Shown here in pieces: positions 41,922-50,430 of a stretch of 64,000 nucleotides of DNA (positions within the stretch are counted from its first letter, which is position 1; each line of letters opens with the position of its first letter). The translations under genes and the position numbers were made by a program. The DNA lies in assembly GCA_963717125.1 (NCBI GenBank), contig CAVQVG010000007.1:1-64000 (forward strand). Direction: 5' to 3'. This DNA comes from RYN-230 sp963717125. Lineage in GTDB: Bacteria; Actinomycetota; Actinomycetes; Streptosporangiales; Streptosporangiaceae. Under the pieces are notes generated by a model. The model was not told the DNA's origin. It worked only from the letters and a program-made list of their open reading frames with translations, and searched no databases.

Positions 41922-42653
41922 GTGCGTATTGGGGTCTACGTGGATGGCTTCAACCTGTACTACGGCGGCCGGGGGCTGTGCGGGCGGGGCACCCCGGGCT
42001 GGCGCTGGCTGGATCTGCGCGCGCTGGCCACCTCGCTGGTCGGCCGGCGCACCAGCTGGCCGGACCCCCGGGTGGCCCGGCTCGTCTACTGCACCGCCCG
42101 GATCGATGGCCTGAGCAACCCCTCCGGCCAGGTTGACCAGGACGTGTACCTCAAGGCGCTGACCGCGGTGCGCAGCGTGGACCACATTGAGTACGGCAGC
42201 TACGTGGCCCGGGTCAAGACGGCCCCGCTGGCGGTCAAGGACAAGACCGGCCGGCCGGAGCTGGTCGCCCCGGCCTGGCCGGTGATGATCCAGGACGGCC
42301 AGGGCGGGGAGGTGGACGGCGCGGTGTTCATGGTCTCCTACGCCAACCGGGAGGAGAAGGGCTCGGACGTCAACGTGGCCTCGCACCTGCTGCTCGACGT
42401 GCTGGGCGGCGCGGTGGACGGGGCGCTGGTCATCTCCAACGACAGCGACCTGCGCTTCCCGGTCCAGCAGGCCCGGGAGCGGGTGCCGGTCGGCGTGGTC
42501 AACCCGTCGCCCAACCACCTGGCGGGCGCGCTGCGCAGCGAGCCGTCGGTGGGCGCGGGGCGGCACTGGTGGGCCCGGCTGAGCTGCGCCGACCTGACCG
42601 GCCACCAGCTGCCTGACCCGGCGGGCAGGTACCGCCGCCCGGCGGGCTGGTGA
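41922..42653 (+). CDS. NYN-domain (PIN-like) putative ribonuclease
   Basis: GTG 41922 is set by the -10; 243 residues. The NYN fold shows GVYVDGFNLYYGGRGL (first Asp and Asn), LVYCTARID, EKGSDVNVASHLLLD (middle Asp) and ALVISNDSDLRFPVQQA (last acidic pair), then GVVNPSPNHLAGAL. These acidic residues bind metal in PIN-type RNases. The RNA target is unknown. It is followed by a good terminator and stands alone as a transcription unit. Confidence 0.9.
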   Translation: MRIGVYVDGFNLYYGGRGLCGRGTPGWRWLDLRALATSLVGRRTSWPDPRVARLVYCTARIDGLSNPSGQVDQDVYLKALTAVRSVDHIEYGSYVARVKTAPLAVKDKTGRPELVAPAWPVMIQDGQGGEVDGAVFMVSYANREEKGSDVNVASHLLLDVLGGAVDGALVISNDSDLRFPVQQARERVPVGVVNPSPNHLAGALRSEPSVGAGRHWWARLSCADLTGHQLPDPAGRYRRPAGW

Positions 42654-42710
42654 GCACGAGAATCCGGGAAGGATAACCGCAGCGCTGCTGTTAAGATGAG
42701 GCCATATACC

Positions 42711-42736
42711 ACCCGGCTCCTCGTGGGCCGGGTTTT
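42711..42736 (+). terminator. Rho-independent terminator
   Basis: ACCCGGC (42711-42717) pairs with GCCGGGT (42727-42733), followed by TTTTC. It ends the NYN transcript and lies at the 3' side of the convergent AraC gene as well. Confidence 0.75.
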
Positions 42737-42757
42737 CTCATGCCGGGGCCAGTTTGG

Positions 42758-43528
42758 TCAGCCGCCCGGGACCCCGTGCCGGTCCCGGATCAGGGCCAGC
42801 GGCGGCAGGCCGGCCAGCTCGCTGCTGTCCCGGGTCAGGTGCGCCTGGTCGGCGTAGCCGGTCTGCGCGGCCAGGCGGGCCAGGTCGGTGGCGTCCGGCG
42901 CCGCGTTGACCCGGGACACGAACCGGCGGAACCGCAGTACCCGGCGGAGCAGCGCTGGCCCGTAGCCGACCGCAGCGCAGCACCGCCGGTTCAGCTGCCG
43001 CTCGCTGATGGCCAGGTCCAGGGCCACCTGCCGGACCTGCGCACCCGGCCGGCCCAGCCGGTGCGCGGCCGTGACCACCAGCGGGTCCGGCGGGGCGCTG
43101 GTCACCAGCTGGCCGGCCAGCCCGACCAGGCAGCGCAGCGCGATGTCCGGGCGGAGCCCGCCGGGCACTTCGGCGGCCAGCCGGGCGCCGATGTCCCGGG
43201 GCAGCTCACCGCGCAGGTCGCCGGGCCCGGGCCGCTGATCGAGCAGCCCGGACAGCGGCCGGCCCAGCGCCGGGCCGCCCGCGCCGGGCCGCAGCCGCAC
43301 CCCGGTCAGTACGCTGCCCGGCGGCATCGGCATGAGCACCGGGCCGGTGTCCGGCCCGGCCAGGAACACGCCGGTGCCGCGCTGCCAGATGAGATCCACG
43401 CAGGCGTCCGGCAGCACCCGGGTGGGCGGCGCCCCCTCGGCTGGGGTCACCCCCACCCACACGCACGACACGGCGTGAGCCAGCGCGGCCGGCGGCGCGA
43501 ACTCGCGATATCCCGGCGACCAGTCCAC
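42758..43528 (-). CDS. AraC-family regulator
   Basis: GTG start; 256 residues. The N-terminal part (PPAALAHAVSCVWVGV, RVLPDACVDLIWQRG) is the DUF6597-type sensor seen in many actinobacterial AraC proteins. The C-terminal double HTH is at about 165-245: VRQVALDLAISERQLNRRCCAAVGYGP and LARLAAQTGYADQAHLTRDSSELAG, with GLPPLAL in place of the usual GxSP. It is divergent from the cyclase-fold gene, a likely target. Confidence 0.88.
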   Translation of the reverse strand: MDWSPGYREFAPPAALAHAVSCVWVGVTPAEGAPPTRVLPDACVDLIWQRGTGVFLAGPDTGPVLMPMPPGSVLTGVRLRPGAGGPALGRPLSGLLDQRPGPGDLRGELPRDIGARLAAEVPGGLRPDIALRCLVGLAGQLVTSAPPDPLVVTAAHRLGRPGAQVRQVALDLAISERQLNRRCCAAVGYGPALLRRVLRFRRFVSRVNAAPDATDLARLAAQTGYADQAHLTRDSSELAGLPPLALIRDRHGVPGG

Positions 43529-43608
43529 CCCACGAGTCTGGCATGGCCCGCCGACAGTTGGCCGATTCGTTCAAGCCGCCCGGCCGCACCGCGGGCCAAG
43601 ATGGCCAC

Positions 43609-44475
43609 ATGACCACACCAGACATGGACGCGGCGGCCCGGTTCCTGGCCGCCACCGGCCGGGTGCTGGACCGCCGCCGGTTCGGCCGGCTGTTCGGCAC
43701 CGACGGCCCGGGGCCGGTGCGCGACGCCGTCGCCGCCTACCGCAACCCGGACGGCGGCTTCGGCCACGCCCTGGAACCGGACGGCCGGTGCCCGGGCAGC
43801 CAGCCGCTGGCCATCGCGCTGGCGCTGGCCACCCTGGACGAGGCCGGCGCCTGGGACGACGAACTGGTCCAGGGCGCCCTCGGGTGGCTCGAGCTGCACG
43901 CGCCGGCCGCCGGCGGCGTGGTGGAGGCGGACCCGTCCATCGAGGGCTGGCCGTGCGCCCCGTGGTGGGCGGCCCTGGACCGCCAGCTTCCCTCGATCAT
44001 CACCACCGGGCTGGTGGCCGGGACACTGCACGCGCGCCGGGTCCGGCATCCCTGGCTGGACCGGGCCAGCGAGCTGGAGTGGGCCATGATCAGCGAGCTG
44101 ACCACGACCAGCCCGTACCAGATGCGCGCGGTCATGCACTTCCTGGACCGGGTGCCGGACCGGGACCGGGCGGTCAAGGCGCTGCGCCAGTGCGGCCCGC
44201 TGATCCTCGACCAGGGCCTGGTCACCCTGGACCCGGCGGCGCCCGGGGAGATCCACACCCCGCTGGACTTCGCCCCGCTGCCCGGCTCGCTGGGCCGCAG
44301 CCTGTTCCGGCCCGAGGTGATCGACGCGCAGCTGGACCACCTGGCCGCGGCGCAGCAGGACGACGGCGGCTGGATGTTCAACTGGCCGGCCTGGTCACCG
44401 GCCGCGGCGGCCGACTGGCGCGGCTCGATCACGGTGGACGCGCTGCGCCTGCTCCGCGGCAACGGCCGGGCCTGA
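43609..44475 (+). CDS. Terpenoid-cyclase/prenyltransferase-fold protein
   Basis: ATG at 43609 gives 288 residues. The alpha-toroid pattern is seen in YRNPDGGFGHALEPDG, helices LAIALALATLDEAGAWDD and VQGALGWLELHAP, and a last QQDDGGWMFNWPAWSP QW-like motif. The Asp-rich motif of true cyclases is missing, so enzymatic function is uncertain. Small proteins of this kind occur widely in actinomycetes. It is divergent from the AraC gene and ends in a hairpin shared with the convergent secreted gene. Confidence 0.7.
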   Translation: MTTPDMDAAARFLAATGRVLDRRRFGRLFGTDGPGPVRDAVAAYRNPDGGFGHALEPDGRCPGSQPLAIALALATLDEAGAWDDELVQGALGWLELHAPAAGGVVEADPSIEGWPCAPWWAALDRQLPSIITTGLVAGTLHARRVRHPWLDRASELEWAMISELTTTSPYQMRAVMHFLDRVPDRDRAVKALRQCGPLILDQGLVTLDPAAPGEIHTPLDFAPLPGSLGRSLFRPEVIDAQLDHLAAAQQDDGGWMFNWPAWSPAAAADWRGSITVDALRLLRGNGRA

Positions 44476-44484
44476 AAAGCCGGA

Positions 44485-44517
44485 GCGCCGCGGCCGGCTG
44501 GCGTCCGGCCGCGGCGC
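44485..44517. terminator. Bidirectional hairpin terminator
   Basis: A 13-bp perfect stem (44485-44497 with 44505-44517) and 7-base loop sit between two convergent genes. Confidence 0.75.
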
Positions 44518-44523
44518 AACGGT

Positions 44524-45696
44524 TCAGCTGTGCTCGAGGATCAGCGGATTGAACGCCCCCGACGTGCCGCTGTACCCGGCTGCCCAGATGGGACCGCCTG
44601 GTGCGCTGGACACCCCAGCGAGCAGGCTGGAACTGCCTACGTCCGGACTGCTGACCGTGGACCATGCGGTGCCCGTCCAGTTCAGCGTCAGGGTCTGCGG
44701 CCCGGATGCGCCGGACGGCGTGTCGTACCCGACCGCCCAGACATCGCTGGCCGAACTGGCCGCGACGCCGGTCAGGTACGGCGTCGCGCCGACCGCCGGG
44801 GTCGCCGCGATGCTCCAGCTGGTGCCGTTGTAGTGCTCGATGATGATGCCGGTCGGGGTGCCGCCGACACCCACGTTGTCACCGGTGTACCCGACCGCCC
44901 ACACGTTGCTCGGGCTGATCGCGTCGATCGAGTCGAACCAGTAGTCGAACAGGGTGTCTGACTTGCTGACCGGCGGCATCGGCACGACCGCCCAGGACGA
45001 GCCGGTCCAGTGCAGGGTGTAGGTCTCGTACCGGTCGGTGCTGCTGCTCAGGTACGTGCCCACCGCCCAGGCGTCACTGGCCGAGTCGGCCGAGATCGCG
45101 TTCAGGTAGGTATTGCTGACGGCACCCGGGTTGGGCTGGGTGACCAGGGACCAGCTGGTGCCGTTCCAGTGTTCGAGCAGCCCACTGGCCAGCGGCGAGC
45201 TATTGCCGACCGCGTACGCGTTGCCCGGCCCGAGGTCGGCGACGCCGGTCAGGTAGTTGGAGACGCCGAGGTTGACGGCCGCCACGGTACTCCAGGCGGT
45301 GCCGTTCCAGTGCGCGGCCAAAGGCTGCGGCTGGCCGGACCCGACCCGCTCGAAGCCGACCGTCCAGGCGTCGCTGGGGCTGGCCGCGCTGACCGCGCTG
45401 AGGCTGGTCCTGGTGTTGCTGGCGATGGTCGGCCCGGTGGCCTGGGACCACGCGGTGCCGTTCCAGTGGTCGATGAGCGGGCCCACCGCCTCGCCGGCGC
45501 GGTTCACCGTGCCGACCGCCCAGGCGTCGGTGGCGCTGTCCGCGCTCACCGCGAGCAGGTATCCGTTCTGCCCAGTGGGCGGCGCCGTGACCACCGTCCA
45601 GCCGGTGGCGGCGAGCACTGGGCTGGCCGCGAACACCGCCGCGGCCGGTACGGCGGCCCAGATACCGATCTTGAATACACGCCGGAAGCAAAGCAT
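44524..45696 (-). CDS. Secreted repeat protein (beta-propeller-like), copy B
   Basis: ATG at 45696; 390 residues with a signal peptide (AAVPAAAVFAASPVLAA). The mature part is built of about six repeats of roughly 50-60 residues with cores such as SADSATDAWAVGTV, HWNGTAWS, AVSAASPSDAWTVGFE and ISADSASDAWAVGTY, typical of beta-propeller or Kelch-like blades. It would be exported. It lies 12 bases after copy A on the same strand and shares near-identical sequence with it in the last 60 residues. Function is unknown. Confidence 0.75.
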   Translation of the reverse strand: MLCFRRVFKIGIWAAVPAAAVFAASPVLAATGWTVVTAPPTGQNGYLLAVSADSATDAWAVGTVNRAGEAVGPLIDHWNGTAWSQATGPTIASNTRTSLSAVSAASPSDAWTVGFERVGSGQPQPLAAHWNGTAWSTVAAVNLGVSNYLTGVADLGPGNAYAVGNSSPLASGLLEHWNGTSWSLVTQPNPGAVSNTYLNAISADSASDAWAVGTYLSSSTDRYETYTLHWTGSSWAVVPMPPVSKSDTLFDYWFDSIDAISPSNVWAVGYTGDNVGVGGTPTGIIIEHYNGTSWSIAATPAVGATPYLTGVAASSASDVWAVGYDTPSGASGPQTLTLNWTGTAWSTVSSPDVGSSSLLAGVSSAPGGPIWAAGYSGTSGAFNPLILEHS

Positions 45697-45708
45697 GACG
45701 GTCCCCTT

Positions 45709-46917
45709 TCAGCTGTGCTCGAGCATGAGCGGGTTGAACGCCCCCGACGTGCCGCTGTACCCGGCTGCCCAGATGGGACCGCCTGGCGCGCTGGACACCC
45801 CGGCCAGCAGGCTGGAGCTGCCCACGTCCGGGCTGGACACGGTGGACCACGCGGTGCCGGTCCAGTTCATCGTCAGCGTCTGCGCGCCGGTGCTGCCGGA
45901 CGGGGCAGCGTAGCCGACCGCCCAGACGTCGCTGGCCGATTCGGCCGCGACGCCGGTCAGGTACGGCGTGGTGCCGCCGGCCGGGCTGGACACCACGCTC
46001 CAGCTGGTGCCGTTGTAGTGCTCGATCAGGGTGGCAGTGGGGCTGCCGCCGACCCCCACGTCATCCCCGCTGTCGCCGACTGCCCACACGTTGGTCGGGC
46101 TGATCGCGTCGATCGCGTTGAACTGGTACACGAGCTGCCCGTCGGTGCCGGGCACGGCCGGCATGGCCACCACCGACCAGGTGCTGCCGTTCCAGTGCAG
46201 CGAGTAGGGCTCATAGCGGATCCCAGTCGGGGTGTAGACGATGGTGTACTCGCCGACCGCCCACACGTCGGTGGCCGAGTCGGCGGAGATCGCGCTCAGC
46301 GACTTGGTCATGCCCGGGTTGGTGGTGTTCGGGTCGGGCAGCGTCGCCATCGACCACGCGCTGCCGTTCCACCGCTCGATGTACCCGGTGGCCTGCGAGG
46401 TGCACTCGCCGACCGCGAACGCTTCGGTCGGGCTCACGTCGGCCACCCCGAGCAGGTAGCTGGCCACGGTGGCCCCGCCGGTGGTGCACTCGGCCGGCGT
46501 CACCGCCGTCCAGCTGGTGCCGTTCCAGTGGGCCGTGGCTGGGAGCGCCTCCCCCTTGGTGCCCGCCCTGGTGAACCCGGCCGCCCAGGCGTCGGTGGTG
46601 CTGCCCGCGCTCACCGCGTCCAGGCTGACCAGATCAGTAGTGGGATAGCTGGGCGGGGTGGCCTGCGACCACGCCGTGCCGTTCCAGTGGTCGGTGAGCG
46701 GCCCGGGGTCTGCGCCGGACCGGTTCACCGTGCCGACGGCCCACGCGTCAGTGGCGCTGTCCGCGCTGACCGACAACAGGTAGCCGTTGTCCCCTGTGGG
46801 TGGGGCGGTGGCCACCGTCCAGCCGGTGGCGGCGAGCGCCGGGCTGGCCGCTAGCACCAACGCGGCCGGTAACGAGACCCAGGCCGCGATCCGGGCGGCG
46901 GGCAGGAAGCGAAGCAT
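45709..46917 (-). CDS. Secreted repeat protein (beta-propeller-like), copy A
   Basis: ATG at 46917 after AAGGGG; 402 residues. Signal peptide AAWVSLPAALVLAASPALAA. The same blade pattern is seen (SADSATDAWAVGTVNR, DHWNGTAWS, SAGSTTDAWAAGFTRAG, ISADSATDVWAVGEY, IDAISPTNVWAVGDSGDD). It has a cysteine pair (AECTTGG, GECTSQ) that copy B lacks. The C-terminal block STVSSPDVGSSSLLAGVSS and AAGYSGTSGAFNPL is identical to copy B. The pair arose by tandem duplication with later conversion of the 3' ends (inference). Confidence 0.75.
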   Translation of the reverse strand: MLRFLPAARIAAWVSLPAALVLAASPALAATGWTVATAPPTGDNGYLLSVSADSATDAWAVGTVNRSGADPGPLTDHWNGTAWSQATPPSYPTTDLVSLDAVSAGSTTDAWAAGFTRAGTKGEALPATAHWNGTSWTAVTPAECTTGGATVASYLLGVADVSPTEAFAVGECTSQATGYIERWNGSAWSMATLPDPNTTNPGMTKSLSAISADSATDVWAVGEYTIVYTPTGIRYEPYSLHWNGSTWSVVAMPAVPGTDGQLVYQFNAIDAISPTNVWAVGDSGDDVGVGGSPTATLIEHYNGTSWSVVSSPAGGTTPYLTGVAAESASDVWAVGYAAPSGSTGAQTLTMNWTGTAWSTVSSPDVGSSSLLAGVSSAPGGPIWAAGYSGTSGAFNPLMLEHS

Positions 46918-47017
46918 GACGATCCCCTTCGTTTGACAATGCTCCATCACGTAACACGGCCGTGCCGGGCGGCCGGTTCGGCTGGGGGCGAGGTATCACG
47001 GAGAGTTCAGCCGGCGT

Positions 47018-50000
47018 TCAGCCGTAGAAAAGCCGTTCCATCACGGAGCGGGCGCGGCGCGCGGTCCGCCGGTAGTCCTCGACCAGGTCCTGGCTGGCGT
47101 CCGGCGGGTAGCCCAGGATGCGGGCGACCGCGGCCAGCTCGGCCTGCTTGGCGGGCAGCACGTCGGAGGCACGGCCGCGGAGCAGCACCACCGCGTTGCG
47201 GATCCGGGTGGCCAGCCGCCACGAGGCGGTCAGCGCGGCCGCGTTCGCGGCGCCGATCAGGCCCGCCCGCTCGGCCGCGGCCAGCGCGGCCAGGGTCTGC
47301 GTGGTGCGCAGCCCGGGCACGTCGTGCGCGTGCGTGAGCTGCAGCAGCTGGACCACCCACTCGACGTCGGACAGGCCGCCCGGGCCGAGTTTCAGGTGCA
47401 GCGCCCGATCCTGGCCGCGGGGCATCCGCTCGGCTTCCATCCGGGCCTTGAGCCGCCTGATCTCGCGGACCGACGCCTCGTCGATGCCGCCGGCCGGGTA
47501 ACGGTACTCGTCGGCCAGCGCGGTGAACCGGCGGCCCAGGTCACGGTCGCCCGCGGCGGGTTCGGCCCGGAGCAGCGCCTGCGCCTCCCAGGCCAGCGAC
47601 CAGCGCTCGTAGTAGGCCCGGTAGGCGGCTAGCGTGCGGACCAGCGGGCCCTGGCGGCCCTCTGGGCGCAGCGACGGGTCGACGACCAGCGGCGGGTCCG
47701 GGGCAGGCTGGGCGAGCAGCCGGCGCAGCTCCTCGGCGACCGCGTGCGCGGCCCGGGCCGCGACCTGCTCGTCGGCGCCGGGGAGCGGCTCGTGCACGAA
47801 CATCACGTCGGCGTCGCTGCCGTAGCCGGTCTCCCGGCCGCCGAACCGGCCCATCGCGACCACGCACAGCCGGGTGGGCAGCGGCCCCTCGTCCCGCTCC
47901 GCCCGGGCGATGGCGGCGTCCAGGGCGCCGCCGATGGTGACCGCGGTGATCGTGGTCAGCGCCTCCTCGGTCTCCTCGACCGTGGTCAGCCCGAGCAGGT
48001 CGGCGGCGGCGGTGCGGAGCAGCTCGCGGCGGCGCAGCGCGCGGACCGCCTGGGCCGCCACGTCCGCGGAGGTGTGCCGGCTCACCACCGCGGCCACCTC
48101 GGCGTGCAGCGCGGCGGCGGGCCGCGGCGCGAGCTGCTCGTCGGAGCCGAGCAGCGCGACCGTCTCCGGCGCGCGCATCAGCAGGTCAGTGGCGTAGCGG
48201 CTGGAGGCGAGCAGCCAGGCCATCCGGCGGGCCACGTTGGTGTCGTCCCTGAGCAGCCGCAGGTACCACGGCGAATCCCCGAGCGCGTCGCTGACCTGGC
48301 GGAACGCCAGCAGCCCGGCGTCCGGCTGGGCGGCGTCCGCGAACCACTCCAGGAGCACCGGCAGCAGCGTGCGCTGGATGGCCGCGCGCCGCGAGACGCC
48401 CGAGGTCAGCGCCTCGATGTGGCGCAGCGCGCCGTCCGGGTCCAGGTAGCCGAGCGCTTCCAGCCGGGCCCCGGCCTCGGCGCGGGTGAGCCGGACCGCG
48501 TCGCCGGGCAGCCGGGCCACCGCGTCCAGCAGCGGACGGTAGAACAGCTTCTCGTGCAGCCGGCGGGCTTCCCGGGCGTGCTGCCGCCACTGCGCCATCA
48601 GCTCGGCGGCCGGGTCGGACCGGGACGGCGGGGCCGGGGCGGCGGTGCCGTTCCGGGTCCGGGCCCGGCGCAGCGCCCGGCCGAGGCGGCGCAGCGCGTC
48701 GGGATCTTCCGGCAGGGTGTGCGTGCGGCGCAGGTGGCGCAGCTGGAGCAGGTGCTCCACGGAGCGCAGGAAGCGGTAGGCGGCGGCCATCGAGGCCGCG
48801 TCCTCGCGGCCCACGTAGCCGCCCCGGGCCAGCGCCGCGAGCGCGGGCAGCGTGCCCGGTTCGCGCAGCGACTCGTCGGTCCGGCCGTGCACCAGCTGCA
48901 GCAACTGCACCGCGAACTCGATGTCGCGCAGCCCGCCCGGGCCGAGCTTGAGCTGGCGGGCGGCCTCGGTGGCGGGCAGGTTGCCGATCACCCGGCGGCG
49001 CATGGCCTGCACGTCGGCGACGAAGTTCGGCCGCTGCGCCGCCGACCAGACCATCGGGCTGAGCGTGTCCAGATAGGCCTGCCCGAGTTCCAGGTCGCCA
49101 GCGACCGGCCGGGCCTTGACCAGGGCCTGGAATTCCCAGGTCTTGGCCCAGCGCTCGTAGTAGACGCGGTGGCTGGCCAGGGTGCGCACCAGCGGGCCGT
49201 CCCGGCCTTCCGGGCGCAGGTTGGGGTCGACCGGGAACAGCGCGCCCTCCTGGGTGCTCTGCGAGCAGACCCGGATCAGCCCGGCCGCCAGCCGGGTCGC
49301 GGTGCGCAGCGCGGCCGCCTCCGCCTCGGGATCGCGGTCCTCTGGTGGCGGCGGCTGGCCGCCGCTCGGCGCGGAGCGGCGATCGGGGGGCTCCGGGGGG
49401 CCGTCCCCCCATGGTCGCGGCGGCTTGCCGCCGCTCGGCGCGGAGCGGCGATCGGGGGGCTCCGGGGGGTCGTCCCCCCGGGTTAGCACCGAACCGGTGA
49501 CGAAGATCACGTCTACGTCGCTGGCGTAGTTCAGCTCGTGGCCGCCGCACTTGCCCATGGCGATCACGGCCAGCCGCGCGGGCGCCGACCCGGCCGGCAG
49601 CTCGGACCGGGCGATGGCCAGCGCCGCCTCCAGCGCCGCGGCGGCCAGGTCGGCCAGCTCGGCGGCGGTCTCGTCCACGGTGACCGCGCCGGTCAGGTCG
49701 CGCGCGGCAAGCTGGAGCAGCCGCCGCCGGTAGGCGGCGGGCAGCGCGGTGGCCGGGCTGCCGCCCGGCGCCGCGGCCGGGTCGGCCACCGGTTCCGGGT
49801 CATCCGGCCGGGCGCCCACCGCGGCCAGCAGCTCGGCGCGCACCTCGGCCGCGGTGCCGCCGCGCAGCGCGTCCGGGCCGCTCAGCACGTGCCAGTCGGC
49901 CGGGTGCCGGACCAGGTGGTCGCCGAGCGCGGCGCTGGCCCCGAGCACGGCGGTGAGCCGGTTGCGCAGCCCGGCGTCGGCGCGCATGGCCTCGGCCAGC

Positions 50001-50203
50001 TCGGCGTCACGGGGCATCCGGGCCAGGGTGATCAGGGCCAGGTCGGGATCGGCGGCCGCGGCCAGCGCGGCCAGCAGGGCCGCGTCGGCGCCCTCGGCGT
50101 CCAGGGCCAGTTCGTCGCTGACCAGCCGTTCCGTCCGGGCGGCGTCAGCGAAACCCAGCCGGGCCAGCCGTCCGGCCGGTGACGTCCTCCGGCGCACGCT
50201 CAC
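47018..50203 (-). CDS. glnE: Glutamine-synthetase adenylyltransferase / adenylyl-removing enzyme
   Basis: GTG 50203 is set by TACCGT six bases upstream; 1061 residues. Two nucleotidyltransferase domains are seen: N-terminal with GKCGGHELNYASDVDVIFVTG and C-terminal with GRFGGRETGYGSDADVMFVHEP, each followed by SLRPEGR-type or NLRPEGRDGPLVRTL motifs and LGPGGLRDIEFAVQLLQL / LGPGGLSDVEWVVQLLQL. It adenylylates GlnA at its Tyr and reverses this. Within the first catalytic domain, directly after the metal-binding strand, lies an in-frame insertion of about 50 residues made of two 69-bp palindromic repeats (49344-49492). The enzyme would have to accommodate this loop. Confidence 0.95.
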   Translation of the reverse strand: MSVRRRTSPAGRLARLGFADAARTERLVSDELALDAEGADAALLAALAAAADPDLALITLARMPRDAELAEAMRADAGLRNRLTAVLGASAALGDHLVRHPADWHVLSGPDALRGGTAAEVRAELLAAVGARPDDPEPVADPAAAPGGSPATALPAAYRRRLLQLAARDLTGAVTVDETAAELADLAAAALEAALAIARSELPAGSAPARLAVIAMGKCGGHELNYASDVDVIFVTGSVLTRGDDPPEPPDRRSAPSGGKPPRPWGDGPPEPPDRRSAPSGGQPPPPEDRDPEAEAAALRTATRLAAGLIRVCSQSTQEGALFPVDPNLRPEGRDGPLVRTLASHRVYYERWAKTWEFQALVKARPVAGDLELGQAYLDTLSPMVWSAAQRPNFVADVQAMRRRVIGNLPATEAARQLKLGPGGLRDIEFAVQLLQLVHGRTDESLREPGTLPALAALARGGYVGREDAASMAAAYRFLRSVEHLLQLRHLRRTHTLPEDPDALRRLGRALRRARTRNGTAAPAPPSRSDPAAELMAQWRQHAREARRLHEKLFYRPLLDAVARLPGDAVRLTRAEAGARLEALGYLDPDGALRHIEALTSGVSRRAAIQRTLLPVLLEWFADAAQPDAGLLAFRQVSDALGDSPWYLRLLRDDTNVARRMAWLLASSRYATDLLMRAPETVALLGSDEQLAPRPAAALHAEVAAVVSRHTSADVAAQAVRALRRRELLRTAAADLLGLTTVEETEEALTTITAVTIGGALDAAIARAERDEGPLPTRLCVVAMGRFGGRETGYGSDADVMFVHEPLPGADEQVAARAAHAVAEELRRLLAQPAPDPPLVVDPSLRPEGRQGPLVRTLAAYRAYYERWSLAWEAQALLRAEPAAGDRDLGRRFTALADEYRYPAGGIDEASVREIRRLKARMEAERMPRGQDRALHLKLGPGGLSDVEWVVQLLQLTHAHDVPGLRTTQTLAALAAAERAGLIGAANAAALTASWRLATRIRNAVVLLRGRASDVLPAKQAELAAVARILGYPPDASQDLVEDYRRTARRARSVMERLFYG
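49344..49492 (-). repeat. In-frame palindromic repeat, two tandem 69-bp copies inside glnE
   Basis: Read on the glnE strand each unit has GGGGGGACGACCCCCC (first copy) or GGGGGGACGGCCCCCC (second copy), then a GAGCCCCCCGATCGCC segment, a CGCCGCTC/GAGCGGCG hairpin and a second hairpin GCGGCGGC/GCCGCCGC. The protein read is LTRGDDPPEPPDRRSAPSGG and a near-copy. A third copy lies in nadE. Confidence 0.85.
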
Positions 50204-50215
50204 CCCTGAACGGTA
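50204..50215 (-). promoter_or_regulatory. Leaderless-type -10 for glnE
   Basis: TACCGT (50215-50210 on the minus strand) is six bases before GTG 50203. Confidence 0.45.
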
Positions 50216-50290
50216 ACGGCATGCCGTCCGGTTGGCTCCCCCCAGATGCGGCGCGATGGCGGCGCGGCGAAAGGGCCCAGAAATGTTGGC

Positions 50291-50318
50291 GCCGGGGCCG
50301 TCCGCAGACGGCCCCGGC
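50291..50318. terminator. Hairpin between the SARP gene and glnE
   Basis: GCCGGGGCCGTC (50291-50302) pairs perfectly with 50307-50318 around a 4-base loop. It is about 110 bases after the SARP stop on the minus strand. There is no T-tract, so the terminator call is moderate. Confidence 0.55.
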
Positions 50319-50430
50319 AGGGGGGTGCACCGGGGGGGGTAGGTGCACGTGTTAATCATGCGACCGGCCGGTAACGTCCCGGTAGCGCCACTAAATCCCT
50401 CTATTTTCAGGCCGTCTACCTGCGTAAACG

